DNA from: Geodermatophilaceae bacterium
GTDB taxonomy: Bacteria > Actinomycetota > Actinomycetes > Mycobacteriales > Geodermatophilaceae
Direction of reading: 5' to 3'
NCBI GenBank assembly: GCA_013696785.1
Contig: JACCXW010000329.1
Location: forward strand, 1 to 5,743
Length of the DNA stretch: 5,743 nucleotides
The notes below the pieces were generated by a model. The model did no database searches and was not told the origin of the DNA. It saw only the letters and a program-made list of their open reading frames with translations. This document shows, piece by piece, positions 5,287 to 5,743 of this stretch. Both the position numbers and the translations under genes were made by a program. Within the stretch, counting starts at the first letter, position 1. The number at the start of each line of letters is the position of its first letter.

Positions 5287-5703
5287 ATGTTCAACTCCAT
5301 CTCCCAGTCGCAGATCTTCGTTCTCGACCAGGATGAGGCCCTCGACTTCTACGTCGGCAAGCTCGGTCTGGAGGTCAACACCGACGCCGATCTGGGCTTC
5401 ATGCGCTGGCTGACCGTCAACGTCCCGGGCGACCCCAGCCGTCAGGTTCTGCTGGAAAAGCCCGGCCCGCCCGCCATGGACGAGGCCACCGCCGAGCAGG
5501 TGCGCGAGCTCGTCTCCAAGGGCGCCATCGGCGGATGGCTCATCTTCCTCACGGACGACTGCCAGAAGACCTACGAGACGCTACTGGCCAAGGGCGTCGA
5601 GTTCACCCAGGAACCGACCGTGCAGCCCTATGGCATCGACTGTGGTCTGCGCGACCCGTTCGGCAACCACCTCCGGTTCGGGCAGCTGAACCCGACCTCT
5701 TGA
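5287..5703 (+). CDS. VOC (glyoxalase/bleomycin-resistance fold) family protein
   Basis: This 138-residue protein has two beta-alpha-beta-beta-beta modules. The first runs SQSQIFVLDQDEALDFYVGKLGLEVNTD (6-33) then FMRWLTVNVPGDPSRQVLLEKP (38-59); the second runs GGWLIFLTDDCQKTYETLLAKGVEFTQEP (82-110) then QPYGIDCGLRDPFGNHLRFGQL (113-134). VOC proteins include glyoxalases, dioxygenases and drug-binding proteins. The C-terminal GN-x-h-E-h motif that usually gives the Glu metal ligand reads GNHLRF here, with Arg130 at the Glu position, and the first ligand position offers Gln rather than His. A classical metal-dependent glyoxalase I activity is therefore not supported; ligand binding or an altered chemistry is possible. 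The start has a strong ribosome binding site. It lies 49 nt downstream of the AraC gene and is probably regulated by it or cotranscribed with it. It appears cytoplasmic, with no signal peptide. The substrate is unknown. Confidence 0.92.
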   Translation: MFNSISQSQIFVLDQDEALDFYVGKLGLEVNTDADLGFMRWLTVNVPGDPSRQVLLEKPGPPAMDEATAEQVRELVSKGAIGGWLIFLTDDCQKTYETLLAKGVEFTQEPTVQPYGIDCGLRDPFGNHLRFGQLNPTS

Positions 5704-5743
5704 TCAACTCGGGGTTGTGGTTGCCGAGCCCGCCGTGGTGGCA

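Noticed and set aside
5704..5743. Possible 3' end of a convergent minus-strand gene, and a weak CTCGG/CCGAG hairpin after the VOC gene
   Set aside because: Only about 12 codons precede the TGA at 5704-5706, too few to judge coding; the hairpin has a 5-bp stem, an 11-nt loop and no T-run.
1..5743. A new defence, mobile or biosynthetic system
   Set aside because: Every sizeable gene belongs to a recognisable family, and there are no integrases, att-like repeats, toxin-antitoxin pairs or clustered unknown genes. The repair genes form a neighbourhood but not a demonstrable new system.

Overview
The window is very G+C-rich with strong G/C bias at third codon positions. Its gene content points to an actinobacterium, perhaps a Pseudonocardiales-type organism: an AdnA-type helicase (the AdnAB motor-nuclease is an actinobacterial complex), a DinB2-type Y-family polymerase best known from mycobacteria, and an AraC/VOC pair. 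The order-level guess is inference. The window holds seven real coding regions packed closely on both strands. I see no tRNA, rRNA, CRISPR array, transposase or phage gene.

Layout from left to right. (1) A minus-strand SF1 helicase gene (adnA-like) starts at 1908 and runs off the left edge; 636 codons are visible. (2) Just upstream of it, on the same strand, is a 112-residue alkyltransferase-like (ATL) protein in which the alkyl-accepting Cys is Trp. (3) Divergent from that pair is a 242-residue ZIP-family metal transporter on the plus strand. (4) Its 3' end overlaps by 17 nt the 3' end of a convergent minus-strand DinB-family polymerase with isoleucine at the steric-gate position. (5) Divergent from dinB is a YdeI/OmdA-type protein with a DUF1905 domain. 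(6) A 205-nt intergenic stretch with short direct repeats and repeated ATGA/GCGC elements leads into (7) a short AraC-family regulator, followed after 49 nt by (8, the seventh and last gene) a VOC/glyoxalase-fold protein. The 49-nt spacer carries an inverted repeat.

How the genes fit together. Three of the four leftmost genes belong to DNA-damage processing: AdnA for resection of double-strand breaks, ATL for flagging O6-alkylguanine to nucleotide excision repair, and a DinB2-type polymerase for lesion bypass or ribonucleotide-tolerant synthesis. They form a loose neighbourhood; only ATL and adnA look like an operon. The AraC and VOC genes form a separate regulator/effector cassette on the right.

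I did not find a convincing undescribed system. The observations most worth following are the aliphatic steric gate of the polymerase, the Trp-type ATL placed directly before adnA, the unusual metal-site residues of the ZIP protein, and two inverted repeats in regulatory spacers.
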